Origin: Deltaproteobacteria bacterium
GTDB lineage: Bacteria; Myxococcota; Kuafuiibacteriia; Kuafuiibacteriales; Kuafuiibacteriaceae
Direction: 5' to 3'
Assembly: GCA_016703535.1 (NCBI GenBank)
Contig: JADJBV010000002.1
Span: 558,001-622,000, forward strand
Length of the DNA: 64,000 bases
Shown here in pieces: positions 17,831 through 26,278 of this stretch. The position numbers were made by a program, and so were the translations under genes. The notes beneath the pieces are model-generated. The model saw only the letters and a program-made list of their open reading frames with translations. It was not told the origin of the DNA and ran no database searches. The first letter of the stretch is position 1. Each line of letters begins with the position of its first letter.

Positions 17831-19185
17831 GCTGCGCCCGGACACTCAGACCCAGGAGCTGCTCAAGCACCGAACGGTCCGGGTTTTGTGCGGTCGCCTT
17901 GCTCGCGAACCTTGCCTGCCAATCGAACACCGGACCGCTGCCGTGCGAGGGCCCACCCACCGCCGCATGGGTCGTAGGGGCGCCGTCCGAGTTGGAGGTC
18001 TTGGCCATCGTCGACAACAACGGCGAATCCATGGTGCGGGCCCAGGAACTCCTGGGCCAGGCGGTGCCGAGCTTTCTTGATCGCCTCCCGAATACAGAGG
18101 TTCGACTGCAGGTCGTGACCACCGACACCTCAACCGGAGGCCTCAACGATGTCGGAGAGTCTTTTGGTCAAGCCCGATGGACCTTTTCCCAGCAGAGCCC
18201 GTTCGAGGTGATGGACGTCGACCTTAGCGGGTGCAGTAACCCGGGCGTTCCTCACGGTTGCCATCGCGGCTACCCCGCGGTGTCCGCGCGGAGAGCGGTC
18301 GCCGACGACCTCGCAATCAGAGCCGCCGAATTCTCCTCCTACCTTCGGGTCGGCTCATGCGGACTCGTTCCGGAGCAGGGCTTGGGGGCGTTGATGCTAG
18401 CGCTTGATCCAGGACGTCGCCGCGAGTGCGGCGGTTCCGCGTTCGATCCCGCCGCCACTTTGCTGGTGGTCGTCATGACCAACTCGAACGACGAGTCTCC
18501 GCTGTCGCCTGAGGCGTACGCCCACCGCCTCTTCGCCCTGCGCCCTCTCGGAAGGACCACCTTTCTCTTCATTCTCGGGGCGGACAATGGCGCCTCCGCT
18601 GCTCGTTGTGGAGCGGGAATCGGCGATGCTTGCGGGGGCGCCTGCGCATCCCCTCCCCCGGCCGGCAGCCTGAGGCCGTGCGACTTCAGGACAACGTGCC
18701 CGGCTGGCGAATCTTGCCAGCCGGGCGACGACGGCCAGACTCGTTGTCAAAACGAGGCCCTCGCGTATTGGAGCGAATGCGCGTTCTGCTCGTTCTACCG
18801 AGCTCCCGGATGCTGCGAGGCGTCGGGCGGCACCCGATACCTAGAGTTCGCTTCGGCATACGAACGCCTATGCCGCGACGGGCTGGGAGCGTCCTGCTCT
18901 GTTGGAAGAGCCATGACGCGAATCGAGTCGATCTGTCAGCCAAGCTTCGAAACCGCCTGGAGCCAGGCGGCGATCGATCTGGTTGTTCAAGCGGAGTTGA
19001 AGCCGGATTCCTGCCGCTTCTCAGTGGAAGCAGATCGGGTAGCTTGGCAAGAAGGCTCGATTCGAGTGGACGGCCAAGCCCTGCCAAAGGACGCCATCGA
19101 GATCTCCGAAGACGGGTGGTTGACGATCGCTGCACCCTACTGTCGGGCCGGGGCCAGAATCACCACCCACCCGCCGTGTGGCTAG
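17827..19185 (+). CDS. vWA-like lipoprotein adjacent to RHS
   Basis: The 452-residue product starts at GTG 17827, overlapping the RHS stop. A hydrophobic segment ends in ALLANLAC (Cys at about 31), a possible but not perfect lipobox. The core ELEVLAIVDNNGESMVRAQE and later VRLQVVTTDTSTGGLND resemble the von Willebrand A-like domain of many myxobacterial lipoproteins (usually DNSGSM...VVTTD). Here the metal-site DxSxS is changed to DNNGES, so metal binding may be lost. The second half is Cys-rich (AFCSFYRAPGCCE) and probably disulphide-bonded. Coupling to the RHS gene suggests a role in anchoring, processing or displaying that protein; a role in immunity is possible but unsupported. Confidence 0.7.
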   Translation: MSCARTLRPRSCSSTERSGFCAVALLANLACQSNTGPLPCEGPPTAAWVVGAPSELEVLAIVDNNGESMVRAQELLGQAVPSFLDRLPNTEVRLQVVTTDTSTGGLNDVGESFGQARWTFSQQSPFEVMDVDLSGCSNPGVPHGCHRGYPAVSARRAVADDLAIRAAEFSSYLRVGSCGLVPEQGLGALMLALDPGRRRECGGSAFDPAATLLVVVMTNSNDESPLSPEAYAHRLFALRPLGRTTFLFILGADNGASAARCGAGIGDACGGACASPPPAGSLRPCDFRTTCPAGESCQPGDDGQTRCQNEALAYWSECAFCSFYRAPGCCEASGGTRYLEFASAYERLCRDGLGASCSVGRAMTRIESICQPSFETAWSQAAIDLVVQAELKPDSCRFSVEADRVAWQEGSIRVDGQALPKDAIEISEDGWLTIAAPYCRAGARITTHPPCG

Positions 19186-19216
19186 ATCGTACGTGCTCGC
19201 CCAGCCCCGTCCTGGT

Positions 19217-20130
19217 TCAGGCGGTGAAGCCGCCTTCGCCGCCGTCGATGCGGAGGCCTCCTTTTTCGGCGGGGCCGAGGAGCCTCGCGGTCTTTCCGTC
19301 GTGGGCGGTGAGGGTGCGTTCGGACTCGGGGAGGGCGAGCAGGTGATCGACCACTTCTTGGGCTCGGGCCAGGGCGCCTTCGGGGAGGGCTCGGGAGACG
19401 GAGCGGCCGGTGCCCCAGCGGCGCCAGGTGCGGAAGTCGACTTCGGGGACGGACCAGACGTTGGCGGATTCGGTGGTGCGGGCGACGCCGAGGTAGCGCC
19501 AGGTGGTGTCGCTTTCGCGGGCGAGGGCGAAGCCGGTCTCTCCGGGCCAGGGGGTGGGGAGGCCGGTGAGGCGGAGGCGATCGGGGGACTCGAGGACGCC
19601 CTTGGTGTCGATGAAGAGGAAGAGGTGGCCGGCGTGGCGGCCGGTCTTGGGGTGGAGTTCGTGGAGGCCGAAGCGGGCGGCCAGGTCGTCGTCGGCGATC
19701 ACGGTGCCGGTGGGGGGCGCGAGGGACTCGGGGGAGATCGCGCGTTCGAGCTTGGCGATGACCACGGTGTCGGGGCCGGCGTCGAAGGTGGGGCCGCTGA
19801 GATTGTCGGAGGTGAGGGCTGCGGTGGAGGCGGGGCGCCGCGGGCCAAGCGCAGCACGGCCCAGTCGCCGTCGCGGAGGGGGGCGCGGCCGCCGTCCATG
19901 GAGTGACCACAGACGCGGACGGCGAAGAGATCGGGGCGGTCGGCTTCGATGGGGAGCCACACGGCTTGGGCTTCGGGATCGAGGCGTGCGCCGGTGGCGT
20001 GACCGGCGGCGGCCTTGAGGTCGACGTAGGCCGGGATACTTCGGCGCGGGGCCAGGGGGATGACGTTGGTGGGCGTGGCTTGGACCGGCTCGGCCCACCC
20101 GCCGTCGGGGGAGGCGGAGAAGCGGACGTC
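19217..20130 (-). pseudogene. S24/LexA-like regulator, frameshifted copy 2
   Basis: The N-terminal frame (20130 to about 19840) reads TNVIPLAPRRSIPAYVDL and then VCGHSMDGGRAPLRDGD, the S24 serine motif. The frame then switches to one reading ALTSDNLSGPTFDAGPDTVV, as in copy 1. The copy is cut off after LRIDGGEGGFTA, about 75 residues before the end seen in copy 1. Nearly identical sequence between copies over roughly 900 bases, including the missing block around 19835, shows a duplication after the lesion. It is divergent from the ImmA/IrrE gene at 20302. Not expected to make a working repressor. Confidence 0.7.
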
Positions 20131-20301
20131 CAACGCTGAGCCCGGGCCAGGGCGCGCACATCTCTGACACCGTGGGGCACGTCCGGCGCCAAGGCTGGTC
20201 CGGGACGTGGCGGACCTCATTGAGCGAACGCAACGAAGGTACGACACAAGGCCTTGGAGGCCTCGGGCGAATCGCTCTAGGCTGTGGAAGAGGCGAGGCC
20301 A

Positions 20302-21510
20302 ATGGCGGGCAGAATTCTAGCGCCGGTGAATCCGGCCATCCTGGTCTGGGCCCGGGAGAGGATCGGCTTCGGGATCCCCGATGCCGCCAAGGGCGTCACC
20401 GCCGACCCCAGCAAGCTCCTGGCTTGGGAACGCGGGGAGGAGCAGCCCAGCTTGGCTCAGGCCCGAAAGCTCGCCGAGAAGTATAGCCAGCCCCTGGGCG
20501 TTCTGTTCTTAAGCGATCCGCCCGAAGAGGACCCGCTACCGGCTGACTACCGCGCCTCTGGGGTCCCTCTGCCTCCCGAGGTGGTGGTCGAAATTCGCCG
20601 GGTCGAAGCGCTCCGGGAAGCCGCCATCGAACTCGCTGGGCTCATCGACGAGTCCTTCGAGCCGTTTCCGCTTCGGCTCGACGCTCGGAAGGTCACTCCG
20701 GTCAAGGCCGCTGCGGCGCTGCGAGAGTTCCTCGCGGTGGATCTCGACGAGCAACATCGCTGGCGCGATCCCGAGGTCGCCTTTCGCAAATGGCGGACCG
20801 CCATCGAGGCTCGTCGCGTCCTCGTGGTTGTGCTCGGCAAGCCCTTCACCCGGGTTATGGTGTCGCCTGCGATCTTGAGTGGGTTCGCCATCGCGAGCCA
20901 AGGTATCGCTCCCACGATCGCGGTCAACGGACGAGATTACACGACTAGGAAGATCTTCACGCTGCTTCACGAGCTGGCCCATGTCGCGATTGGAGTGAGT
21001 GGGATCTCGGACCTTCGCTACGACCTTGATACGAAACCCCGAGCCAACGCGGAGAGCTACTGCAACGCCGTCGCGGCCGAAATCTTGGTACCAGCGGACG
21101 AGCTGACGCGCCGGCTAGAGGGCAAACGAAGGCGGGCGTGGCCGGATGCGATCGTCCGGGAACTCTCGCGCGATTTTTGCGTCAGCCGGGAAGTGATCGT
21201 CAGGAGGTTGGTCGACATCGGTGCGGCTCCGTCGGCCTTCTACGAACGGTGGCGCGCCGAGCATCCGTACCAGCCCCCTCGCCCAGATGTGGGCGATGAG
21301 GGAGCCGGCGAGAAGGAAGGAGGCCCGAGCTACTACACCATGGCTCTGCAGCGATACGGAACGCCGTACTTGAAGCTGGTCTACGAGGCGCTCGACAACG
21401 AACTCATCACGCTTTCGGATGTTCGAGGCTACGTCGGTGGACAGGCCAAGTCGGCGAAGGGACTGCGCGAGCGGCTGTATCAGCAGATGGCTCGCGGTTC
21501 GGCAGGATGA
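20302..21510 (+). CDS. XRE-ImmA/IrrE metallopeptidase, antitoxin-type regulator
   Basis: The 402-residue product joins an N-terminal helix-turn-helix (IGFGIPDAAKGVTADPSKLL, AWERGEEQPSLAQARKLAEK) to a COG2856/ImmA peptidase. The zinc motif HELAH is at residues 223-227 (H223, E224, H227), with a downstream NAESYCNAVAAEILVP helix typical of the family. Such proteins act as DNA-binding antitoxins or cleave repressors. It overlaps by four bases a PIN-type DUF4411 gene (ATGA at 21507), a well-known pairing. The C-terminal 70 residues (YYTMALQRYGTPYLKLVYEA) are a usual extension in this pairing. I choose ATG 20302; a GTG 18 bases upstream is possible. The antitoxin is intact although its toxin is broken. 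Confidence 0.85.
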   Translation: MAGRILAPVNPAILVWARERIGFGIPDAAKGVTADPSKLLAWERGEEQPSLAQARKLAEKYSQPLGVLFLSDPPEEDPLPADYRASGVPLPPEVVVEIRRVEALREAAIELAGLIDESFEPFPLRLDARKVTPVKAAAALREFLAVDLDEQHRWRDPEVAFRKWRTAIEARRVLVVVLGKPFTRVMVSPAILSGFAIASQGIAPTIAVNGRDYTTRKIFTLLHELAHVAIGVSGISDLRYDLDTKPRANAESYCNAVAAEILVPADELTRRLEGKRRRAWPDAIVRELSRDFCVSREVIVRRLVDIGAAPSAFYERWRAEHPYQPPRPDVGDEGAGEKEGGPSYYTMALQRYGTPYLKLVYEALDNELITLSDVRGYVGGQAKSAKGLRERLYQQMARGSAG

Positions 21511-21903
21511 GCACGTTCTGCATCGACACCTCGGCATGGATCGAGTTCGCCCATGTCGCCGAGCGAGGTGTTCGAAGAACTCAAGGACGACAAGGAGATC
21601 GGCGAGTGGTTGAGGCAACGAAGATCGGCTATCGAGGTCGAGCCTGATGCGCGACTGATCGGCGAGTTTGCCCGCCTCAACCGGACCTATCCGGAACTCA
21701 CAAAGAAGAAGAAGGTGCGAGCCAAGAACGTGGCCGACGCGTGGGTGATTGGCTACGCAAAGATCAACCGAACTCCGGTGGCGTCGAAGGAGGCGCTCTA
21801 GTCGGGCTCCGAGAAGATCAAGCGCTGCATCCCCGGCGTCTGCCAGCTCGAGGGCATCGAGCACCTCCACTTTCTGGACTTCGTTCGGCGTGGAGCGAGG
21901 TGA
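21507..21903 (+). pseudogene. DUF4411 PIN-like toxin, frameshifted with premature stop
   Basis: The start frame reads MSTFCIDTSAWIEFAH, a PIN-type N-terminus with its first Asp. It then loses register at about 21553-21560, where roughly 20 expected residues are also absent. The second frame reads SEVFEELKDDKEIGEWLRQ and later VRAKNVADAWVIGYAK, with an acidic ADAW site, until a TAG at 21799-21801. The same frame continues after that stop with KIKRCIPGVCQLEGIEHLHF to TGA 21901-21903, exactly the expected DUF4411 ending. So at least three lesions (deletion, frameshift, nonsense) have inactivated a VapC-like ribonuclease of the ImmA-linked type. Confidence 0.8.
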
Positions 21904-22004
21904 GCCCTCGGCGACGTGAACCATCGCCGGCGCGGGTACCGGTCCGAGGTGGCAAGCTGTGCACACGCCACCAAGCCCGAGGGACTTGGCCCTCCAACCC
22001 ATGC

Positions 22005-22111
22005 GTTCGTCCGGATTCGTCCGGGTCCCGTCCGTCCGTCCGGACGAAACGTCCGGACGCGGTGGGAAGATCTCCAGTGCTTTCGAGGAAAATCGTCCGG
22101 CACGAACCCTG
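22005..22111 (+). promoter_or_regulatory. Palindrome-rich leader of toxin-like cassette 1
   Basis: Two perfect CGTCCGGACG palindromes (22037-22046 and 22050-22059) sit among further CGTCCGG half-sites. They are followed by CTTTCGAGGAAAA and CGTCCGGCAC before the large gene. The same order of elements precedes the second cassette (33681-33775), although the bases between differ. Conservation of this layout in both copies points to an operator, transcript hairpin or recombination site. Confidence 0.55.
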
Positions 22112-22124
22112 CTGTTCGCCAGGC

Positions 22125-23999
22125 ATGGGCCCAGGAACGACCCGGCGGCGAATGGATGGAGTCATCTCTTACGGTTCCGAGACCGGGGCCCGGGGCCTCC
22201 AACCTCAGGGGACGGCGTCGGTCGATCGGGTGGACCGCGGCACCGACGAGGTGATCGCGCCGGGTGCGGCGTCGATGGCGGCTCAAGGGACCTTCGACTC
22301 GGTCGAGGCTTATGCGTTGCCTTCGATGGTGGGTCTCGTTGTGGCCCGGCCCGCCGGGGACGACCGGCTGGTTCGGCTGGTTCAGGTTCTCCAGTCGGCG
22401 GGGTTGAGCATGGAGGACGCGTGGCAGGTCGCGTACCACGGCCTCGACGCGGACCGGGCCCGGGAGCTTCTTCACCTGGGACTGCTCCAGCCTCGGATGG
22501 AGCACTACGGGGCGTCGCTCGTCACCCTCCGGATCTTGAGCGAGGCGATCGAAGTGGGGGCGCTTTCGGGGGCTCGAGTTCGCCAACTCTTTGACGCGTT
22601 TCGCGACGCGGTGGTGGTGCGCCCGGACGGCGTGTTGGCCCACGTCGTTGGTGGTGCTGCGATCGAGCAACGTCGCGACCTCGGGCTCGGGACGACCTAC
22701 CAACTTCGGCAAGGTATCTTGCGCGAACTGCGCCCCGACGGTGAGGTTGGCGAGATCGTCGCGGAGCTTGGGCTCCAGCGCGGCCCGGTCGGTGCGGCCC
22801 TCGATGGGGTCACCGAAGCGGTGGTGGACGGTGTGTTGGGCCTGGCACAGCTCACCGTGGACCTCTACGAGCGACCCGAGGAGACCATCGTCGCCGCGGT
22901 CGATGGCTTCGGGCGGCTGCCGACGACCCTCGCCGAGCTGATCCGCAAGTCACCCGCGCTCTACGAACAGTTCTCCCAGCTCCCCGAAGACGATCGGGTG
23001 CAGGCCGTCGCCAACTGGCTCACCACCGCGCTCCTGGTGGTCCAAGGCGGGGCGGGGATTGTCTCGGGCGGCGCTCGCGCGTCGGGTGCGATCTCGGGCT
23101 TGGGCATGGTCGAGCTGGTCGGGGGCGGCCAGGTGCTGGTGGGCGGAGTCGAGGCGGCCAGCCTCGGTTGGCTGGGCACTCAGGTCGCGCTGACCGCGGT
23201 GCTGATGTGCGCGGCCGCGGCCGACGGACCGGGTGCTCCGGTCCAAGCCGACGCCAAGACTCGATGGAAGGCCGCGGACCGGGCCGATCGAGCGTTCGGC
23301 GATCTCTCGGACCGCAGCATGTACAGCACCCGCGATCTCGGGGACGTCCTCGACCGCGCCGACAAGATGGACGCGGCCGCCCAGCTCGAGGTCCGCCGTC
23401 GGATCACGGCTCGGTTGATCGAAGATGCGTCGGCCCTCCCGTTGGCGGAGCTGGCAGACCTCACTCGAGTGGCGAGTCGACTGGGAGAAGAGTTCGCGGC
23501 CGAGCTCAACGCCGCGGTCAACGCTCGGATGAAGAGCGAGGTGCAGGCCATCCTCGAGCTCCCCAACGACTCGCGCCGGACCCGGGCCATCCGCGCCCTG
23601 CGCTCTGCCGTTGACGAGGCCGGGATCGACCTTCGCGTGGCGCTTCGGCGCGGTGGCCTCGTGCCCCCGCTCGAGTCCTTGAGTCCCGGGGCTCGGCGTG
23701 CGATCCAGAAGCTCGACGCGGGAGCGACTGAGGTGACCGTTGCGTCCAAAGCCGAGGCCCTCGAGGTGCTGAGCCAGTACCCGGTGCTGGTTGACACTTC
23801 CAACTGGGGCTGGGAGATGATCAAGGGCCTGCTCCCCGGAAAGCCCGCCCAGAACACCTTCCACTGGGATGATGTCTTTGGCCCAGATGGCGTCCTGCTC
23901 CACCATCATCGAGCTCGGCGCGAGCATGCCAGGACGCCTCACCTACAGCTCGAGTTCAAGAACGAGTCTCGCCACATCTTCTTCTCGGAGGCGAAGTGA
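22125..23999 (+). CDS. Large toxin-like protein, cassette 1
   Basis: This protein of about 624 residues is closely similar along its length to the one at 33799. The N-terminal 60 residues vary. Conserved helical blocks follow (GLSMEDAWQVAYHGLDADRA, VGAALDGVTEAVVDGV), then a Gly/Ala-rich hydrophobic part (about 300-365) that could insert in a membrane. A helical linker (LGEEFAAELNAAVNARMKSE) leads to a C-terminal domain reading TEVTVASKAEALEVLSQ, then FHWDDVFGPDGVLLHHH, then TPHLQLEF. The His/Asp-rich end suggests a metal-dependent or acid-base enzyme, as in polymorphic toxins, but I cannot name the family. Start uncertain: ATG 22125 or 22155. The stop overlaps the next ATG (TGATG), coupling it to an immunity-like gene. 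Confidence 0.65.
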   Translation: MGPGTTRRRMDGVISYGSETGARGLQPQGTASVDRVDRGTDEVIAPGAASMAAQGTFDSVEAYALPSMVGLVVARPAGDDRLVRLVQVLQSAGLSMEDAWQVAYHGLDADRARELLHLGLLQPRMEHYGASLVTLRILSEAIEVGALSGARVRQLFDAFRDAVVVRPDGVLAHVVGGAAIEQRRDLGLGTTYQLRQGILRELRPDGEVGEIVAELGLQRGPVGAALDGVTEAVVDGVLGLAQLTVDLYERPEETIVAAVDGFGRLPTTLAELIRKSPALYEQFSQLPEDDRVQAVANWLTTALLVVQGGAGIVSGGARASGAISGLGMVELVGGGQVLVGGVEAASLGWLGTQVALTAVLMCAAAADGPGAPVQADAKTRWKAADRADRAFGDLSDRSMYSTRDLGDVLDRADKMDAAAQLEVRRRITARLIEDASALPLAELADLTRVASRLGEEFAAELNAAVNARMKSEVQAILELPNDSRRTRAIRALRSAVDEAGIDLRVALRRGGLVPPLESLSPGARRAIQKLDAGATEVTVASKAEALEVLSQYPVLVDTSNWGWEMIKGLLPGKPAQNTFHWDDVFGPDGVLLHHHRARREHARTPHLQLEFKNESRHIFFSEAK

Positions 24000-24361
24000 T
24001 GCGGAACATACCCCTCCACCTTATGAAGGCCTTCCTCGAGGGTGAGAAGGTGATCGCCTCCGTCGAGGCGCGACACCCCTCGGCGGTGGCGTGGGTCAGC
24101 TTCATCCGCCACAAGCTAGGTATGCCGCGTCTGTCCGCGGAAGAGTTGAAGGACAAGCCCTGGATCTACCAGATCATCCACTACGAAATGCCGGCCGAGT
24201 TTTCGTCCGGAGAGTGGGACGTCGGAAAGACCGAGATGCTGTACTACCAGAAGTACACCTTTCCGACGGTCGAAGAGGCCGACGCTGTGCTCGACGAACT
24301 CGTCGGCGACCCGTCGAAGTTTGTACTTCGGGGCGACCTAGAAGACTGGACGCCGTTCTGA
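23999..24361 (+). CDS. Small immunity-like protein, cassette 1
   Basis: The 120-residue product starts at ATG 23999 inside the stop of the toxin-like gene, so both are made together. Key features are MRNIPLHLMKAFLEGEKV at the start, an EARHPSAVAWVSFIRHKLG helix, SGEWDV in the middle, and VLDELVGDPSKFV near the end (LEDWTPF). No signal peptide or membrane helix is visible, so it is probably cytoplasmic. It is homologous to 24405-24740 and 35664-36026. A small acidic soluble protein coupled to a large toxin-like gene and present in diverging copies fits an immunity protein; this is inference from arrangement. Confidence 0.65.
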   Translation: MRNIPLHLMKAFLEGEKVIASVEARHPSAVAWVSFIRHKLGMPRLSAEELKDKPWIYQIIHYEMPAEFSSGEWDVGKTEMLYYQKYTFPTVEEADAVLDELVGDPSKFVLRGDLEDWTPF

Positions 24362-24404
24362 CCTACGAGGGCCCGGCTTCCGTTGTTTCCCGATCGGAGG
24401 ACCG

Positions 24405-24740
24405 ATGAGAAACCTCCCTCTTCATCTGACCAAGAAGATGCTCGCGGGCGAGAGCATGTTTGCTTCGGTCGAGCCAACGTTTCCTGACGCCGTGGCCTGG
24501 GTCCAGCTCGGGCGCTGGATCCCGAAGCCTGGCGCGGCCGAGAGGTACATCATTCGCCACTTCGAGATGCCCAACAAGTTCAGGTCGGGCGACTGGGACG
24601 TGAGTAACGAAGAGCTGCTGTACCTGGTAGAACATGAGGTCCAGACCGCAGAGGAGGCCGACCAGCTCCTCGACGAGCTGGTGGGGGATCCGTCGAAGTT
24701 CATCTCGGATACAGAGATGACGGAGTACACGCCGTTCTGA
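24405..24740 (+). CDS. Orphan immunity-like paralogue
   Basis: The 111-residue product (MRNLPLHLTKKMLAGESMFA) lies 43 bases after the cassette 1 immunity-like gene, without its own toxin. Its second half (FEMPNKFRSGDWDVSNEELL, then EEADQLLDELVGDPSKFISD) is nearly identical to the cassette 2 protein at 35664, and more distant from its neighbour at 23999. It lacks some ten residues found in the middle of the cassette 2 protein. So it looks like a spare immunity gene against the cassette 2 toxin or a related one, as seen in effector-immunity islands. AGGACC at about 24398 could serve as the ribosome site. Confidence 0.65.
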   Translation: MRNLPLHLTKKMLAGESMFASVEPTFPDAVAWVQLGRWIPKPGAAERYIIRHFEMPNKFRSGDWDVSNEELLYLVEHEVQTAEEADQLLDELVGDPSKFISDTEMTEYTPF

Positions 24741-24779
24741 GCTTCCCGGGAAATTGAAGGCTCCTGAAGGTATCTCAGC

Positions 24780-25343
24780 ATGAAAGTCACCCACCAAAGC
24801 GCGTCGATCAGCTTCTGCATGGACTTGACCGATCCGGAGGCGGTCTCGACCCCCATTGCTCACCTGCTGGTCGCTTCAGCGGAACAGGATCGCTTCGCGG
24901 TGATCGCGGCTTTGACGCCAAAGAACCCCAAGGCGACATTCGATCCCATCACCGCGGACGTCCTCTCTGAAGCCACGACCCTCATCCGCGATCACGTCGA
25001 CCGGGTCCTGGCGGGCTTGGCGCCCGGCGCCTCGCTCGAGCTGATCCTTACCGGGCTGCACAGCACCCTGAGGAACAGCCTGCATGTTGCCAACATCCGG
25101 GACGTCGAGGTCGCCGAGGTCCGTGCACCGGCGGGCCAGCTCGAAGCCGAAGAGGCCATCATGGACGAGCTGACGCGGATGGCGGTCGAGCGGATGCATC
25201 AGGAAGTGAAGGCGTTCATCGCGTCGGCGCCTCCACCGCCCAAGACCAACGTCCGCGCAGCACCAAAGTTCACCGAGGGGGTCCCGAGCCGACTGGCGTG
25301 GCCCCTCTCCAGCGCGTCTCCGGTTCGAGAAGCGAGGTTATAA
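24780..25343 (+). CDS. Hypothetical protein, possibly altered C-terminus
   Basis: The product is up to 187 residues. The first 150 look like a genuine soluble protein: MKVTHQSASISFCMDLTDPE, a helical HVDRVLAGLAPGASLELILT, and a long helix ELTRMAVERMHQEVKAFIA. From about residue 165 on, the sequence runs into DNA that, read on the other strand, belongs to a helicase remnant, so the native end was probably replaced. No family is recognised. It follows the immunity-like genes by 40 bases in the same direction and may be the last gene of that transcript. Confidence 0.5.
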   Translation: MKVTHQSASISFCMDLTDPEAVSTPIAHLLVASAEQDRFAVIAALTPKNPKATFDPITADVLSEATTLIRDHVDRVLAGLAPGASLELILTGLHSTLRNSLHVANIRDVEVAEVRAPAGQLEAEEAIMDELTRMAVERMHQEVKAFIASAPPPPKTNVRAAPKFTEGVPSRLAWPLSSASPVREARL

Positions 25344-25729
25344 GCGGCCTTGATCAGCGGTTGGATCGCGTGGGCGCGCCAGTGTTGGTGCCAGCTCGGG
25401 AGGTTGGCGTCGTTGAGGGGCGCTCGGTGTTCTTCGCTGAGATCGGCCGACAGCTCGGGGGAGCGGCGTACGATTTGATGGCCCAGGTCGGCCAGCTCCG
25501 GGAGCGGGAGGCCTTCGGAGAAGGCGCTGCGATCGAGCAGGGCCTCGAGGGCGACCATCTTGAGCGGGTTGGGGAGCGGGGTGGTCTCGAGTTCGTCGAG
25601 GAAGGCGCGGAACAACGCGAAGGTGGCTTGGTCGTCGCCCAGGTCGCCTTCGGCGGCGACGAAGCCGAACCAGCGCGGAAAGCGCCAACAACTCGGCGCA
25701 GTGCTGCGAATTTCGTTCCGGAGCGCCAA
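25299..25729 (-). pseudogene. C-terminal remnant of a HIT-PLD-type DEAD helicase
   Basis: Read leftwards, the frame gives DDQATFALFRAFLDELETTP, then LKMVALEALLDRSAFSEGLP and LADLGHQIVRRSPELSADLS. These blocks resemble the extreme C-terminal domain of large superfamily-2 helicases that begin with HIT and phospholipase-D-like domains. The matching N-terminal part lies at 27369-28532 in the same orientation. The motor domains between are missing, replaced by two unrelated genes (25772-27372). No start codon suits this piece, so it is a dead fragment. Confidence 0.55.
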
Positions 25730-25771
25730 CTCTCATTGAGTCCGATCGATCCATAAGTTAAGACCAATGGC

Positions 25772-26278
25772 GTGCTCACCGAGAACCAGGTTAAGGAGCA
25801 CCTCGCGCTTTCCTACGTCTACGCTGTGGCCTCCAGGGCATCCTGCGCCTGCCAGGTCACCACGGTCGATATGGACAGCATCGACCTCAAGCTCCAGCGT
25901 CGGAACGACGATGATCCACGGGCTGTGCTCCGGTCACCCGAAGTCGCGATCCAGGTCAAAGCGCATCCGGCCGCGATCACGGGCGACGTCATTCCGTTTC
26001 CGCTCCCCCGAAAGAACCACCACGACCTCGTGAAGCGAACCGTCGTGCCACGGCTGCTGGTGGTCGTCGTACTTCCGGCGGAGCCCGAGCAGTGGCTATC
26101 GATCTCTCCCGATCAGCTTGTCTTGCGGCGCCGCGGATACTGGGTGAATCTGCTGGGACTGCCGCCGACCGAAAATGAGACGCGTCAGACCGTTCACCTC
26201 CCGGTCGCGCAGACCTTCGATGTCGCCGCCGTGCAACGCTTCATGCGGCAAGTCGCCCAAGAGGAGAGGATCTCGTGA
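25772..26278 (+). CDS. DUF4365 domain protein
   Basis: The 168-residue product from GTG 25772 has the DUF4365 layout: TENQVKEHLALSYVYAVASR, then DSIDLKLQRRND, then IQVKAHPAAI, and after it a VPRLLVVVVLPAEPEQWL strand. D in DSIDL and QVK resemble the D...(E/Q)xK site of PD-(D/E)XK nucleases, and a nuclease role is inferred. The stop overlaps the next gene's GTG by four bases. The pair occupies the site where the middle of a helicase gene is missing, which suggests that it arrived as a unit. Confidence 0.7.
   Translation: MLTENQVKEHLALSYVYAVASRASCACQVTTVDMDSIDLKLQRRNDDDPRAVLRSPEVAIQVKAHPAAITGDVIPFPLPRKNHHDLVKRTVVPRLLVVVVLPAEPEQWLSISPDQLVLRRRGYWVNLLGLPPTENETRQTVHLPVAQTFDVAAVQRFMRQVAQEERIS

Noticed and set aside
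19182..20192. 336-codon Arg/Pro-rich minus-strand frame
   Set aside because: Wrong frame of the S24 pseudogene; the S24 motifs lie in the other two frames.
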